From the IMG/VR virus record IMGVR_UViG_3300020457_000038, positions 1-34,090 of that record: 34,090 bases of DNA. One strand, written 5' to 3'. Within the stretch, counting starts at the first letter, position 1. Each line of letters opens with the position of its first letter. Source of the DNA: a virus. Made by a program: the position numbers and the translations under genes. Under the pieces are notes generated by a model that was given only the letters and a program-made list of their open reading frames with translations, was not told the DNA's origin and did no database searches. This document shows, one piece after another, positions 17,583 to 27,093 of this stretch.

Positions 17583-20500
17583 ATGAAGAGGGTAGTAGTA
17601 AGGGTCAGCGATAACTATAGTTTGGATTCTGCTGCTGCAGCAATCTTGAAATTGTATGGTTACCTTACCTTTGTAGAATCATTTAGAACTTTCTCAATCA
17701 TAACATTTGATTGTCCTGAGAGATATACCAGTGTAATAATAGACCAACTACGTGCATTGAACGTAGTTAAGAAGGCGACATGGGATGCTAATGCATTTCA
17801 ACTTAACCCTGTCTACGAGTCACAGTTGACAGCTGAGACTAGTGGTACAGCAGTGTTGAATGAAACTGGAGAGACTAACACAGTTGGCAACACTAGACAA
17901 CTTACAGGTGCTGGATCAGGTACAATATATGTAAAAGTTCAGAACATTAACGGAAACAATCTATATCTTTTTTCACAGACACAGAACGGAGTATATTCAC
18001 AATTTGCAAACCAGACAGGTTTCTTACAGGGTGCAACATACACCTTTGACCAGAGTGACTCTTCTAATGCTACTCATGGTATGAGGTTCTCTGAGACTCC
18101 TGACGGACCTTGGACTACTGGTGGAACTACGTATAGCAATGGTGTTGTAGTTACAGGAACTGCAGGACAAGCAGGAGCTTCCGTAGCAATAACAATCAGC
18201 TCTAGCACACCATCTATCCTCTACTACTATTGCATCAATCACAGTGGTATGGGACGCTATGACAATCTACATGCAAATAGATTTGGTACCATAAACGTAC
18301 ATGACTACTGGCATCTAGACAGAATTACAAAACAAGACAGACAATACCTTAACAGACAATTTAGTTACAACCAAGATGGTAACGCAGCAGACTTATATGT
18401 GATTGATACTGGTGTTCGTGGTGCTTCTAGGCCGACTGGTAACAACGCTGCTCTTCACTCTGAGTTATATGATCCTTCATATGTCTCTGACCTAAACGGT
18501 ACTACAGAACAACAGAACTATAGGGTTTATCAACTCGGTCACTATGCTGGTGCACATGGTTCTAACAACGAAGATGACAATGGACATGGAACACACTGTG
18601 CAATTCTCGCGGCTGGTAGAGGGGCGGGTATTGCTAGAAGAGCAAAGATATATGCATTAAAGGCATTTGATAGTAACTTAAGTGCATCTTATACTAATAT
18701 ACTGGCAGCATATCAGGCAGTTATAGACCATAACGACAGTGGAAACGGAAATTACAAAGGAAACACTCGGCCTGCTGTCATCAATGCATCATTCGGACCT
18801 ACGATTCCTAATGCAAACTATCCATACATTGAACTAAATGATGCTGGTAGTGACTCAGGAACTGACGAAGAGATACTAGACGACATCGAAGGAACGATTG
18901 CAAGCACATATAATATCATTATTGTTCGCTCTGCTGGTAATGGATTTAAGAACAGTAGTGATGCTTTCGCAGGTCCTATACAAGGTAAATGTATTTCTGG
19001 TACAAGAACTGCTGGTTATGCAGATAATACTAATGGTGGTATCAACACAGTTGACGCAAACCAGAACAAGGTATCAGTCGGTGCTACAGAATATAACGAT
19101 AGATGGGCGGACTTCTCAAACTATGGTGCTGGTACAACAACTACTGCACCAGGTGCAAGGATCCTAGTTCCTGCATACGATTGGACTGCTAACACTCCTA
19201 CAACTAGTGCATCAAACTATACAACTATAGGTGGTACATCCTTCGCTGCACCTTTAGTTGCTGGTGTTGCTCTTGCATGGTGTGGTGCAAATGGTTACAC
19301 GTTAACAACAAATAATCTTACAGGCACATTTAAAACTTTCTGTAGAACTCCAAACGATGTAGGAGATATCAGAAAAGGTGGTAGCACATTCTACCCAACA
19401 AATAGTATTGAAGATAGAAAACTAATAGACAATCCATATGAGACTGCTGCTGGTTCTAATTTCTTAATTGTAAAATTTAACCCTGCTGATGCTTCTCATT
19501 TCCTAGGAAATGTAGGTAAGAAATGTCAGTTAAGAACAACAGGATCTACTGCTGGTGCAGGAGGTTCTACACCAACAACATTTAATATAACAACAACTGC
19601 ACCATCATCAGGATACTACACTCTTAACGGAACTGATAGAAATGGTGCTGTTAGTGGTAATGATGTAGGCGTGACTGTTTATGTCGGTGATACAATAAAC
19701 TTTAATTTATCAAACGTATCTGGTATACACCCGTTTTATATCAGAGTGTCTAGCAATGGTGCTAACGTAAGCACTCCTTCTGCATCAGGACAAGGATCCA
19801 CAGGTAACTCAACAGTATCATGGACACCTAATACTGCAGGAACATATTACTATCAGTGTGGTGTTCACTCTGGAATGATAGGATCTATAACTGTACAAAC
19901 TGCACCTGGCGGTAGTGGTGGTGTAGTAGTTGGTGGTATAGATGTATCTGGTTTATCACAGTCTGGTTGGTTGACAATACAGGCAGAGAGTGCAATCAAT
20001 AATACAATTACTGTACAGAACACAAGTAATGCTACTGCTGGAACTACAGGTGGTGGGTCTAATAACTATCTTGCACTCATAGATCCTGAGTCAAAAACAC
20101 ATGAAAGTATAGATGGTGTTGTATCTACATCGACAACTTTAAGATCCCAGACCGATACACAAGAAGCACAGGGCACAGGTCAATATACAAATGTCGTATA
20201 CTATCCAGTAGACTCAGGTGTAGACTTTGATTACAATGGCACTGGTGGTACACTGACTAAAAAACGTGGTGCATTTTTCCCTTATGTCGATACAAACGTA
20301 ACATGGACAACTAGCACAGGTGCACTTAACGGTAGTCCATATGCAGATGGAGCAAACATAACTGTAGAACTCGGTCTTGCTGGTACAACATTTGCTAACG
20401 AACCTACGTTTGAACAATACACATTAAGTGGAGATGCTATTGGTGCATCAGGATTGACATTCAATACTGCAACTGGTCAACTATCAGGCACAGTAACATC

Positions 20501-23495
20501 TGATTATCTTGACACAACATTTAATTTTACAGTAACTGAGAACGTAACTCAAAATGCTAGAGCATATAGTTTTACTACAACAGGAACTGGTGTTCTAATT
20601 ACAATTACTGGAAACCCAAATTCTACATCTGTTGAGGCAGGAGCAAACATCAACGCTGTCTTCGGTCCTGTATCTGCAACTAGTTCAGATGGTTCTACCC
20701 TACTATACCAATGGGAGTTCTCAAGCAACGGTGGTGTAGGTTGGTCTAACGTAACTAATGGTGGATTCTATAGTGGTGCTACCACAAACACATTAAGTGT
20801 AGATGATGAATACTCACTAAACAATTATCAATATCGTTGTCAGGTAACCTCTGCAACTGCTATTGCACCTGGCACAACTACTGCTGCTACATTAACAGTA
20901 ACACGTGTTATTACAGTTGACACACAACCAACAAATCAACAACCCGTGGCACCAGCAGCTGCTGCATTTACTTGTGCTGGTTCTACAAAAGACGCAGCAA
21001 CCCTGTCATACCAATGGCAGATATCACAAAATGGTGATGGCGTAACCTTTGCAGATATTGGAGGAGCAACAAGCACAACATACACTACAGGAAGTACATC
21101 ATACGATAATGACTATGGTGACTTCTACAGATGTAAATTAAATGTTGCTGGTGCACCAGAGGTGATAACTTCCTCTGCACGTAACTTAGTACAACGTACA
21201 ATTAGTATAACCTCACAACCATCAAACGTTACAGGTGCTGTGGGTGGTACAGTTTCATTTGGTGTTGCTGCAAATACATCTGATAATGATGCAGGAGATA
21301 TTACATTCCAATGGCAAGTATCTCTTACTGCTGGTGCGTCATGGTCTAATGTATCAGAAGGAACTGGTGGTACAAGTGCAACTTATACAACGCCTACACT
21401 AACTCAAGCATACGATGAATACCAATATCGTTGTTTGCTCGCTGCTAATGGTGCAACAACTATACCTAGTAATGCTGCTACATTACAAGTAGAAACAGTA
21501 ACGGTAATTGTATCTACTCAACCAACAGGTTCTACAGTTACTGAAGGTAATACTGCTACGTTTACTACACTCGGTGGTGTGACAATGGCACCTGTAGGTG
21601 GTAACGCTGCATCGTCATCATTTGATGTTGAGCAATTTGACACACCGACTGGTGGAGGTGGTGGTGCTGAAGGACAATCACAGCACGAACCTAGTGTAAC
21701 TTATCAATGGGAAAAGTCAGATAACGCCCATGATGTTACTACACCAACAACTTATACTGTAACTGTCGCTGCTAAGACAGCAAGTCATCCTTACTACAAT
21801 CAAGGATCTGGAAAAGGATATTATATTATTGGTGGTGTTTACGACACAGTAACACAAGCACCTAACTTGCAGTTTGTAAAAGGTGCAACTTACGTATTCA
21901 ATCAAGACGATGCATCAGTTACAACACACGCAATATATTTCAGTGCTGTAGAAACAGCATACGCTGGTAGTGACCGATATGAAACAGGCGTAACCTACAC
22001 ACTAGACGGAGTTGATGTAAGTTACACTGCATATGATACTGGTTTTGCTACCGCTACACAACGTCGTGTAAGTATTACAGTAGATGCAAGTGCACCTTCC
22101 ACGCTTTACTATGCTTGCCAAGCACATCAATATATGGGTAACGCAATCACAGTTGGTGATGTTGTATGGAGCACACTTGGTGGTGCAACTTCTGCATCAT
22201 ATACCACTGCTGCTACAACTTACGCAGACGATCATCTTGACCAATATCGTTGTATTATTGCAGCGACTGGTGCTGCATCAAACGCAACAACAAATGCTGC
22301 AACTCTCAATGTACAAAGGACATTATCAATAACATCTCAACCCGCAAACGCAACTGCTAACGAAGGTGGTACTGCAGCATTCTCTGTTAGTGCTACTGGT
22401 AGTAGCGGAACTCCAACATACCAGTGGAAGAGATCAGACGATGGTGGTAACAATTACGTCGATGTTACGGGTGCAAATAGTAGTTCTTATACAACACCAA
22501 CACTTACATTTGCTGCAGATAATGCTGACAGATATGTTTGTGAGGTATCTCTAGTAGGTGCATCCTCAAGTGTGACATCAACGTTTGCTTTATTGTCAAT
22601 CTTACGTGTGATTACAATAGGTACACAACCACAGAACCAAGGAGTTATTGAAGGTAACCAAGCAACCTTTACTATTGTTGCATCTATAACAAGTGATGTA
22701 ATTACATACCAATGGCAGAAGTCTGTTGACAGTGGTGCTAACTGGAGTAATATCAATGGTGCAAACTCAGCATCATATACAACTCCTGCTACAGTTTATC
22801 CAACAACTCCATCTGAGCAATTCAGATGTGTTCTAACAAATCCAAATGCTACAACAGTTACATCTAATGCAGCAACACTGACAGTTAATGAGTCAGAGTT
22901 TGTATCTGCACCAGCATCTATAACACCAGTTATAGACAGTGATACAAGCAAAACATTCTCCAGACAACCAGTTATAAACACAGCAGCATATGTTGTTGAG
23001 TATTCTGGTTCTGTACACTTCTCTAGTTTCTGGAGAATAAGAAGAGTTAGTGATAACGTCACAGTATTCAATACTGCAGACACATTTACTAATGGTGATA
23101 CTGGTAACTTAACATCACTAACAGTCCCTAGTGGCACACTAGATTTTGATACTGCATATTCTGTACAGGTCAAGTTTAGAGATAACGCTGGATTGGAAAG
23201 TGCATTCTCATCTGCAGTCAACTTTACTACACCTCTAGTTGACCAACCAGACATACAAACAATTACACCAGCATTTAATCCAACCATCAATGTAAATGCT
23301 ATTGCAATGAAGACTGGATACACTCACTCATCTAGTGATTGGCAGTTCTCACCTACCAATACCTTTGCAACTATTGTTCACCAATCTCTTGGTAACTCAA
23401 CAAACCTATTATCTTATACTTTGCCTGGTGCTGTTAACCTAAGTGCTAACACTACATATTATGTAAGAATAAGATTTAACATCAACCCTACCTAA
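17583..23495 (+). CDS. Giant subtilisin-like protease with cupredoxin-like, Ig-like and FN3-like domains
   Basis: This 1970-residue protein has, in order: an I9-propeptide-like segment (about 1-75); a cupredoxin-like domain (118-226); a proteinase-K-like S8 domain (about 240-570) with Asp275 (VIDTG), His335 (NGHGTH), Asn453 (SAGNG) and Ser553 (GGTSFAAP); and a second cupredoxin-like domain (666-772). After these come a He_PIG-like segment (about 940-1000), six Ig-like domains (about 1008-1768) marked by YQW and QYRC, and two FN3-like domains (1775-1970). A third cupredoxin-like domain is nested in the fourth Ig-like domain. All catalytic residues are present, so the protease is probably active. 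There is no signal peptide, as expected for a virion protein. Its place immediately before gp13 and its surface-type domains suggest a virion appendage that cleaves host or virion proteins. That role is inferred; the domain reading is direct. Confidence 0.85.
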   Translation: MKRVVVRVSDNYSLDSAAAAILKLYGYLTFVESFRTFSIITFDCPERYTSVIIDQLRALNVVKKATWDANAFQLNPVYESQLTAETSGTAVLNETGETNTVGNTRQLTGAGSGTIYVKVQNINGNNLYLFSQTQNGVYSQFANQTGFLQGATYTFDQSDSSNATHGMRFSETPDGPWTTGGTTYSNGVVVTGTAGQAGASVAITISSSTPSILYYYCINHSGMGRYDNLHANRFGTINVHDYWHLDRITKQDRQYLNRQFSYNQDGNAADLYVIDTGVRGASRPTGNNAALHSELYDPSYVSDLNGTTEQQNYRVYQLGHYAGAHGSNNEDDNGHGTHCAILAAGRGAGIARRAKIYALKAFDSNLSASYTNILAAYQAVIDHNDSGNGNYKGNTRPAVINASFGPTIPNANYPYIELNDAGSDSGTDEEILDDIEGTIASTYNIIIVRSAGNGFKNSSDAFAGPIQGKCISGTRTAGYADNTNGGINTVDANQNKVSVGATEYNDRWADFSNYGAGTTTTAPGARILVPAYDWTANTPTTSASNYTTIGGTSFAAPLVAGVALAWCGANGYTLTTNNLTGTFKTFCRTPNDVGDIRKGGSTFYPTNSIEDRKLIDNPYETAAGSNFLIVKFNPADASHFLGNVGKKCQLRTTGSTAGAGGSTPTTFNITTTAPSSGYYTLNGTDRNGAVSGNDVGVTVYVGDTINFNLSNVSGIHPFYIRVSSNGANVSTPSASGQGSTGNSTVSWTPNTAGTYYYQCGVHSGMIGSITVQTAPGGSGGVVVGGIDVSGLSQSGWLTIQAESAINNTITVQNTSNATAGTTGGGSNNYLALIDPESKTHESIDGVVSTSTTLRSQTDTQEAQGTGQYTNVVYYPVDSGVDFDYNGTGGTLTKKRGAFFPYVDTNVTWTTSTGALNGSPYADGANITVELGLAGTTFANEPTFEQYTLSGDAIGASGLTFNTATGQLSGTVTSDYLDTTFNFTVTENVTQNARAYSFTTTGTGVLITITGNPNSTSVEAGANINAVFGPVSATSSDGSTLLYQWEFSSNGGVGWSNVTNGGFYSGATTNTLSVDDEYSLNNYQYRCQVTSATAIAPGTTTAATLTVTRVITVDTQPTNQQPVAPAAAAFTCAGSTKDAATLSYQWQISQNGDGVTFADIGGATSTTYTTGSTSYDNDYGDFYRCKLNVAGAPEVITSSARNLVQRTISITSQPSNVTGAVGGTVSFGVAANTSDNDAGDITFQWQVSLTAGASWSNVSEGTGGTSATYTTPTLTQAYDEYQYRCLLAANGATTIPSNAATLQVETVTVIVSTQPTGSTVTEGNTATFTTLGGVTMAPVGGNAASSSFDVEQFDTPTGGGGGAEGQSQHEPSVTYQWEKSDNAHDVTTPTTYTVTVAAKTASHPYYNQGSGKGYYIIGGVYDTVTQAPNLQFVKGATYVFNQDDASVTTHAIYFSAVETAYAGSDRYETGVTYTLDGVDVSYTAYDTGFATATQRRVSITVDASAPSTLYYACQAHQYMGNAITVGDVVWSTLGGATSASYTTAATTYADDHLDQYRCIIAATGAASNATTNAATLNVQRTLSITSQPANATANEGGTAAFSVSATGSSGTPTYQWKRSDDGGNNYVDVTGANSSSYTTPTLTFAADNADRYVCEVSLVGASSSVTSTFALLSILRVITIGTQPQNQGVIEGNQATFTIVASITSDVITYQWQKSVDSGANWSNINGANSASYTTPATVYPTTPSEQFRCVLTNPNATTVTSNAATLTVNESEFVSAPASITPVIDSDTSKTFSRQPVINTAAYVVEYSGSVHFSSFWRIRRVSDNVTVFNTADTFTNGDTGNLTSLTVPSGTLDFDTAYSVQVKFRDNAGLESAFSSAVNFTTPLVDQPDIQTITPAFNPTINVNAIAMKTGYTHSSSDWQFSPTNTFATIVHQSLGNSTNLLSYTLPGAVNLSANTTYYVRIRFNINPT
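21747..22154 (+). other. Cupredoxin-like domain inserted within an Ig-like domain
   Basis: Residues about 1389-1524 of the protease-Ig protein form a cupredoxin-like domain (FVKGATYVFNQDD, His1449, then Cys1512-x2-His1515-x2-Met1518). The Ig-like domain pattern is split around it: YQWEKSD lies before the insert, and VVWSTLGGATSASYTT and QYRC lie after it. Confidence 0.65.
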
Positions 23496-23496
23496 C

Positions 23497-24312
23497 ATGG
23501 CAATTCCATCAAGCAGACAGGGACTTATAGATTACGCATTACGTCAAAACGGTGCACCTGTCCTAGAAATAAACATTGAAGATGATCAGATAAGTGATCT
23601 GGTAGATGATGCTGTTCAATTTTATAATGAAAGACATATGGATGGATACATTAGAACCCATCTAAAAGTTAAGTATACTCAGTTGATGCTAGATGATATG
23701 ACAACAGATACTGATACTACTGTTGCAAACGGAACATCATCTAACCAAACTATCACATTTAAAGAACAAAATAATTTTATCAAAATGCCACCATACGTCA
23801 CAACTGTGATTAAGGTATTTGATTTCGTATCTAAGAATGTCACAAACTTATTTGACGTACGTTATCAGTGGCGTCTTAACGACCTTTGGGATTTAACTCA
23901 AACAGAAATTCTTACTTATGAAATGGTCAACAGGAGATTAGAAGACATCTACTATCTCTTGGAAGGACAAAAACAAATTAGGTATCAGATGCGTGGTGAC
24001 AGATTATATCTTGACTTAGATTTTAAAACTGATGTAAACGAAGATGACTTCCTAGTTCTAGAATGTTATCGTGCAATAGACCCTAACTCATTTACCGATG
24101 TATACAATGACATTTGGTTAAAGAGATATGTAACCGCATTGATAAAAAGACAATGGGGTGCAAACTTAATTAAGTTCCAAGGAGCACAGTTGCCAGGTGG
24201 AATTACTATGAACGGAGAGTTCATTTATAATGAAGGCAAAGAAGCAGTCGAGAAATTAGAAACCGAAATGCTTACACAGTATGAGACACCACCACTAGAC
24301 ATGATCGGATAA
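23497..24312 (+). CDS. 13: Neck protein gp13 (head completion)
   Basis: This 271-residue protein is the gp13 homologue, which with gp14 forms the neck that seals the filled head and receives the tail. Features recalled from T4-like cyanophage gp13 include the N-terminus IPSSRQGLIDYALRQNGAPVLEINI, a DDAVQFYNERHMDG segment, and the C-terminal LKRYVTALIKRQWGANL.KF.GAQLPGG. T4 gp13 is 309 residues, so this is slightly shorter. It starts 1 base after the protease-Ig gene and ends in TAATG, sharing one base with gp14, so translation is likely coupled. The gene order gp13-gp14-gp15 confirms the call. Confidence 0.93.
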   Translation: MAIPSSRQGLIDYALRQNGAPVLEINIEDDQISDLVDDAVQFYNERHMDGYIRTHLKVKYTQLMLDDMTTDTDTTVANGTSSNQTITFKEQNNFIKMPPYVTTVIKVFDFVSKNVTNLFDVRYQWRLNDLWDLTQTEILTYEMVNRRLEDIYYLLEGQKQIRYQMRGDRLYLDLDFKTDVNEDDFLVLECYRAIDPNSFTDVYNDIWLKRYVTALIKRQWGANLIKFQGAQLPGGITMNGEFIYNEGKEAVEKLETEMLTQYETPPLDMIG

Positions 24313-25643
24313 TGCCAAGAACCACTTATTTCACACACGGTACTAGGAACGAACAGTTTCTACAACAGAACCTAGTAGAAGAATATATCAAAATGTTTGG
24401 TATGGATATACTCTATTGTCCTAGAGAGATAATGGAAAAAGATGGTGTGTTTAATGAGGAAGTTATAGGTGAGTTTAATGACTCATATCTAATCGAAGCA
24501 TACATGGAAAACTTTGATGGTTTCCAAGGTGGTGGAGATTTACTTACAAAGTTTGGTGTAGCACAAACTGATGAGATAACTATGATAGTTTCTCAACAGA
24601 GATTTACTGACCTTATATCACAGTTCCTTTTAGTTGATAAAGATTATCAGGCACCAGAAAGACCACAAGAAGGAGACCTAATATTCTTACCATTAACAAG
24701 TAATTACTTTGAGATAAAATTTGTAGAGCATGAAGAACCATTCTATCAGTTAGGTAAAGGTTACGTATATAAACTCAAGGCAGAACTATTTGAATACAGT
24801 GACGAGCAAGGTGATGTATTTGATAATGACGAGGAGATAGTAGATTACGGTTATACTGTCAAACATTTCTATCTTACAACTGCTGGTACAACAGCAACTG
24901 GAACCTCAGTGTTGACTGGTGGTGAGTTAACTAACATCTTTATTACTGATAATGGTAGTAGTTACAACGAGACTCCTCTTATTACTATCACAGGTGATGG
25001 ACAAGATGCAGCAGCAGAAGCATTCATGGCAAACATAACTGTCAGTGGTGGTTCTCCTACTAAGTCTGCAGTCATAAGAAGCGTTGTTAAAGATGGACAG
25101 ATACGTTCCGTCAACATAGTAGACGGTGGTGAGAACTATGATGAGGACAGGGCAGTGCTCAATGTAACTGCACCTGATGCGGGTGGTATAGCAGCAACAT
25201 TAGTGCCTACATTTACTAATGGAGTATTGACTGCAATTAACATTTTATCAGGTGGTAGTGGGTATAAGAGTGTAAAACTTATAGATATTACTAACGCTGG
25301 TAGTGGATATACAAGTGCAACAATTGCATTTACTCCTGCACCAGCAGGATTAACTGGTGCATTCCAAGTTCCAGAACAGGTTACTGGTGGAACTACTGGA
25401 CACACTGCACAGTTAGTTGAGTGGAACGCTCAAGAGGGATTTGTCAAACTCAAATCTCCTACAGGTTCATTCGTTGTCGGTGAATTGATTATGGGAGCAA
25501 CGTCAGGAGCAACCATAGTATTGGATAACAAAAATGAAATGGCAACTGCTGACCCTAAATATTCAGAGAGCGTAACCTTTGAATCATTAGGTGACGATAT
25601 TATTGACTTCAGCGAAAGCAACCCATTTGGATTGGTGACTTAA
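24312..25643 (+). CDS. 14: Neck protein gp14 with a beta-repeat insertion
   Basis: gp14 partners gp13 in the neck. The core is clear: TRNEQFLQQNLVEEYIKMFG, FQGGGDLLTKFGV and TDEIT at the N-terminus, a RPQEGDLIFLPL...FEIKFVE..EPFYQLG middle and the C-terminal IIDFSESNPFG. At 443 residues it is far longer than T4 gp14 (256). The extra length is mostly residues about 200-350, which hold repeats of the form INI.(D/S)GG..Y...P.I.IT (DNGSSY, DGGENY, SGGSGY, NAGSGY). Such enlargement is known in cyanophage gp14. The repeats resemble those in the giant fibre and may form a neck decoration. It lies 1 base before gp15. Confidence 0.92.
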   Translation: MPRTTYFTHGTRNEQFLQQNLVEEYIKMFGMDILYCPREIMEKDGVFNEEVIGEFNDSYLIEAYMENFDGFQGGGDLLTKFGVAQTDEITMIVSQQRFTDLISQFLLVDKDYQAPERPQEGDLIFLPLTSNYFEIKFVEHEEPFYQLGKGYVYKLKAELFEYSDEQGDVFDNDEEIVDYGYTVKHFYLTTAGTTATGTSVLTGGELTNIFITDNGSSYNETPLITITGDGQDAAAEAFMANITVSGGSPTKSAVIRSVVKDGQIRSVNIVDGGENYDEDRAVLNVTAPDAGGIAATLVPTFTNGVLTAINILSGGSGYKSVKLIDITNAGSGYTSATIAFTPAPAGLTGAFQVPEQVTGGTTGHTAQLVEWNAQEGFVKLKSPTGSFVVGELIMGATSGATIVLDNKNEMATADPKYSESVTFESLGDDIIDFSESNPFGLVT

Positions 25644-25644
25644 C

Positions 25645-26646
25645 ATGTTAGGAACTTACACTTATAACAAGATTATTAGAAAGTGCGTCATAGGATTTGG
25701 AACACTCTTCAATAATATAGAATGCCGAAAAGAGAAATCAGACGGTACAGTATACAGCACAATGAAGGTACCGTTGGCATACGGTCCTAGACAGAAATTT
25801 TTAGCAAGATTAGAACAACAAGCGGATCTCAACCAGAAGGTTGCTATCACAGTTCCCCGATTATCTTTCGAGATGTCGGGTATTTCTTATGATGCTACTA
25901 GAAAACTTGCACCAACTACACTAACATTAAAAGCAGATACTAACAACGCAGTCAAGAAACAGTTTACACCTGTACCATATAATATTGATTTTGAACTAAA
26001 CATAATATCTAAAACAAACGACGAAGCATTAGAGATAACAGAACAGATACTACCATTATTCCAACCTTCATATCAGATGAGTATAAAACTTGTCGATAGT
26101 ATGGAGGAGTTTAGAGACATACCAATAATATTAAACAGTGTTTCATACAGTGATGATTACGAAGGTTCCTTTGATGACAAGAAGATAACCTTGATAACTA
26201 TGCAGTTTACTTGCAAGTCATACATCTACGGACCTGTAGGAACTCAAGCACCTATCAAGAAAGCAAAAGTCGATTACCATACAGAGGTGGATCTTACTTC
26301 TACAAGACAGGTTTCTTATCAGGTTGTACCAAAAGCACTTACAGACAAAGACAAAGATGGCACTACAGAACTAGCAAGTGCTATCAATACACGTAACCTT
26401 ACTATTGAAGTTGTAGACTTCACTAACATACCAACTCAGTCATTCATTGAGATTGGTAATGAGGTCATGTATGTTAAGAGCAAGACATCACCAAACAAAC
26501 TATCAGTCCGTCGTGCACAAAATGGCACGAAGGCAGCAAGTGCAAATGCTTCTACACCTGTTGATGTATTAAACGCAGCAGATGATGCATTACTAACTTC
26601 TGGTGATGACTTCGGATTCAGTGAGACAACATCGTATTATGAGTAA
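25645..26646 (+). CDS. 15: Tail completion / sheath terminator protein gp15
   Basis: The N-terminal LGTYTYNKIIRKCVIGFGTLFNNIEC, followed by PLAYGPRQKFLARLEQ and VTVPRLSFEMSGISYD, identifies gp15, which caps the tail tube and sheath and joins the tail to the neck. T4 gp15 is 272 residues; here 333, with an additional C-terminal domain from about residue 215 (TIEVVDFTNIPTQSFIEIG, VRRAQNGTKA) as in cyanophages. The start is 1 base after gp14, and the 3' end overlaps the gp16 start by 8 bases. Confidence 0.93.
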   Translation: MLGTYTYNKIIRKCVIGFGTLFNNIECRKEKSDGTVYSTMKVPLAYGPRQKFLARLEQQADLNQKVAITVPRLSFEMSGISYDATRKLAPTTLTLKADTNNAVKKQFTPVPYNIDFELNIISKTNDEALEITEQILPLFQPSYQMSIKLVDSMEEFRDIPIILNSVSYSDDYEGSFDDKKITLITMQFTCKSYIYGPVGTQAPIKKAKVDYHTEVDLTSTRQVSYQVVPKALTDKDKDGTTELASAINTRNLTIEVVDFTNIPTQSFIEIGNEVMYVKSKTSPNKLSVRRAQNGTKAASANASTPVDVLNAADDALLTSGDDFGFSETTSYYE

Positions 26647-27070
26647 CCCTAATCCCATCAACAAAGATACATCTGGACTCGATGATGCATTTGACATCGT
26701 TGAGGATGTGGCAACAAAAGCAACACCTAGAAAAGAAGTTGCTAAATCTACTGCAACGGAAGATGTAGACAAAGACTACGAGTATGCTAGAGGCAACTTA
26801 TATTCTTTGATTGACAAAGGACAAGAGGCAGTCAATGGTGCACTTGACCTTGCAATGTCATCTGACCATCCACGTGCATACGAAGTTGCAGGACAACTTA
26901 TCAAGCATGTAGGTGATGTCGCTGACAAACTTATGGCACTACAGAAAGACAAAAAGAATGTCAAAGAAGAAAGTGCTAAGAAAGTTGTAACCAACAATGC
27001 TTTATTTGTTGGAAGCACCGCAGACCTTCAGAAAATGCTTAAACAAGCAAGTAAGAAGACTGATAAATAA
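26639..27070 (+). CDS. 16: Terminase small subunit gp16
   Basis: The ATG at 26639 is preferred over the in-frame ATG at 26603 because it removes most of the overlap with gp15 and gives an N-terminus MSNPNPINKDTSGLDDAFDI. The 143-residue product has a central helical pair (YARGNLYSLIDKGQEAVNGAL, PRAYEVAGQLIKHVGDVADKL), typical of gp16, and a C-terminal segment TNNALFVGSTADLQKML, a conserved T4-family signature. gp16 recognises DNA and stimulates the gp17 ATPase. T4 gp16 is 164 residues. In T4 gp17 follows directly; here 1.8 kb separates them. Confidence 0.9.
   Translation: MSNPNPINKDTSGLDDAFDIVEDVATKATPRKEVAKSTATEDVDKDYEYARGNLYSLIDKGQEAVNGALDLAMSSDHPRAYEVAGQLIKHVGDVADKLMALQKDKKNVKEESAKKVVTNNALFVGSTADLQKMLKQASKKTDK
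27063..27069 (+). promoter_or_regulatory. Candidate late promoter (ATAAATA)
   Basis: ATAAATA overlaps the gp16 stop codon and lies 24 bases before the ATG at 27094, matching the placement of the other late-promoter candidates. Confidence 0.45.
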
Positions 27071-27093
27071 CTTAGTAAAGACAGTATCCAATC

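Noticed and set aside
25555-25561. CTAAATA before gp15
   Set aside because: It lies within the conserved end of gp14, 90 bases before gp15; gp14 and gp15 are one base apart and probably share a message, so chance is as likely.
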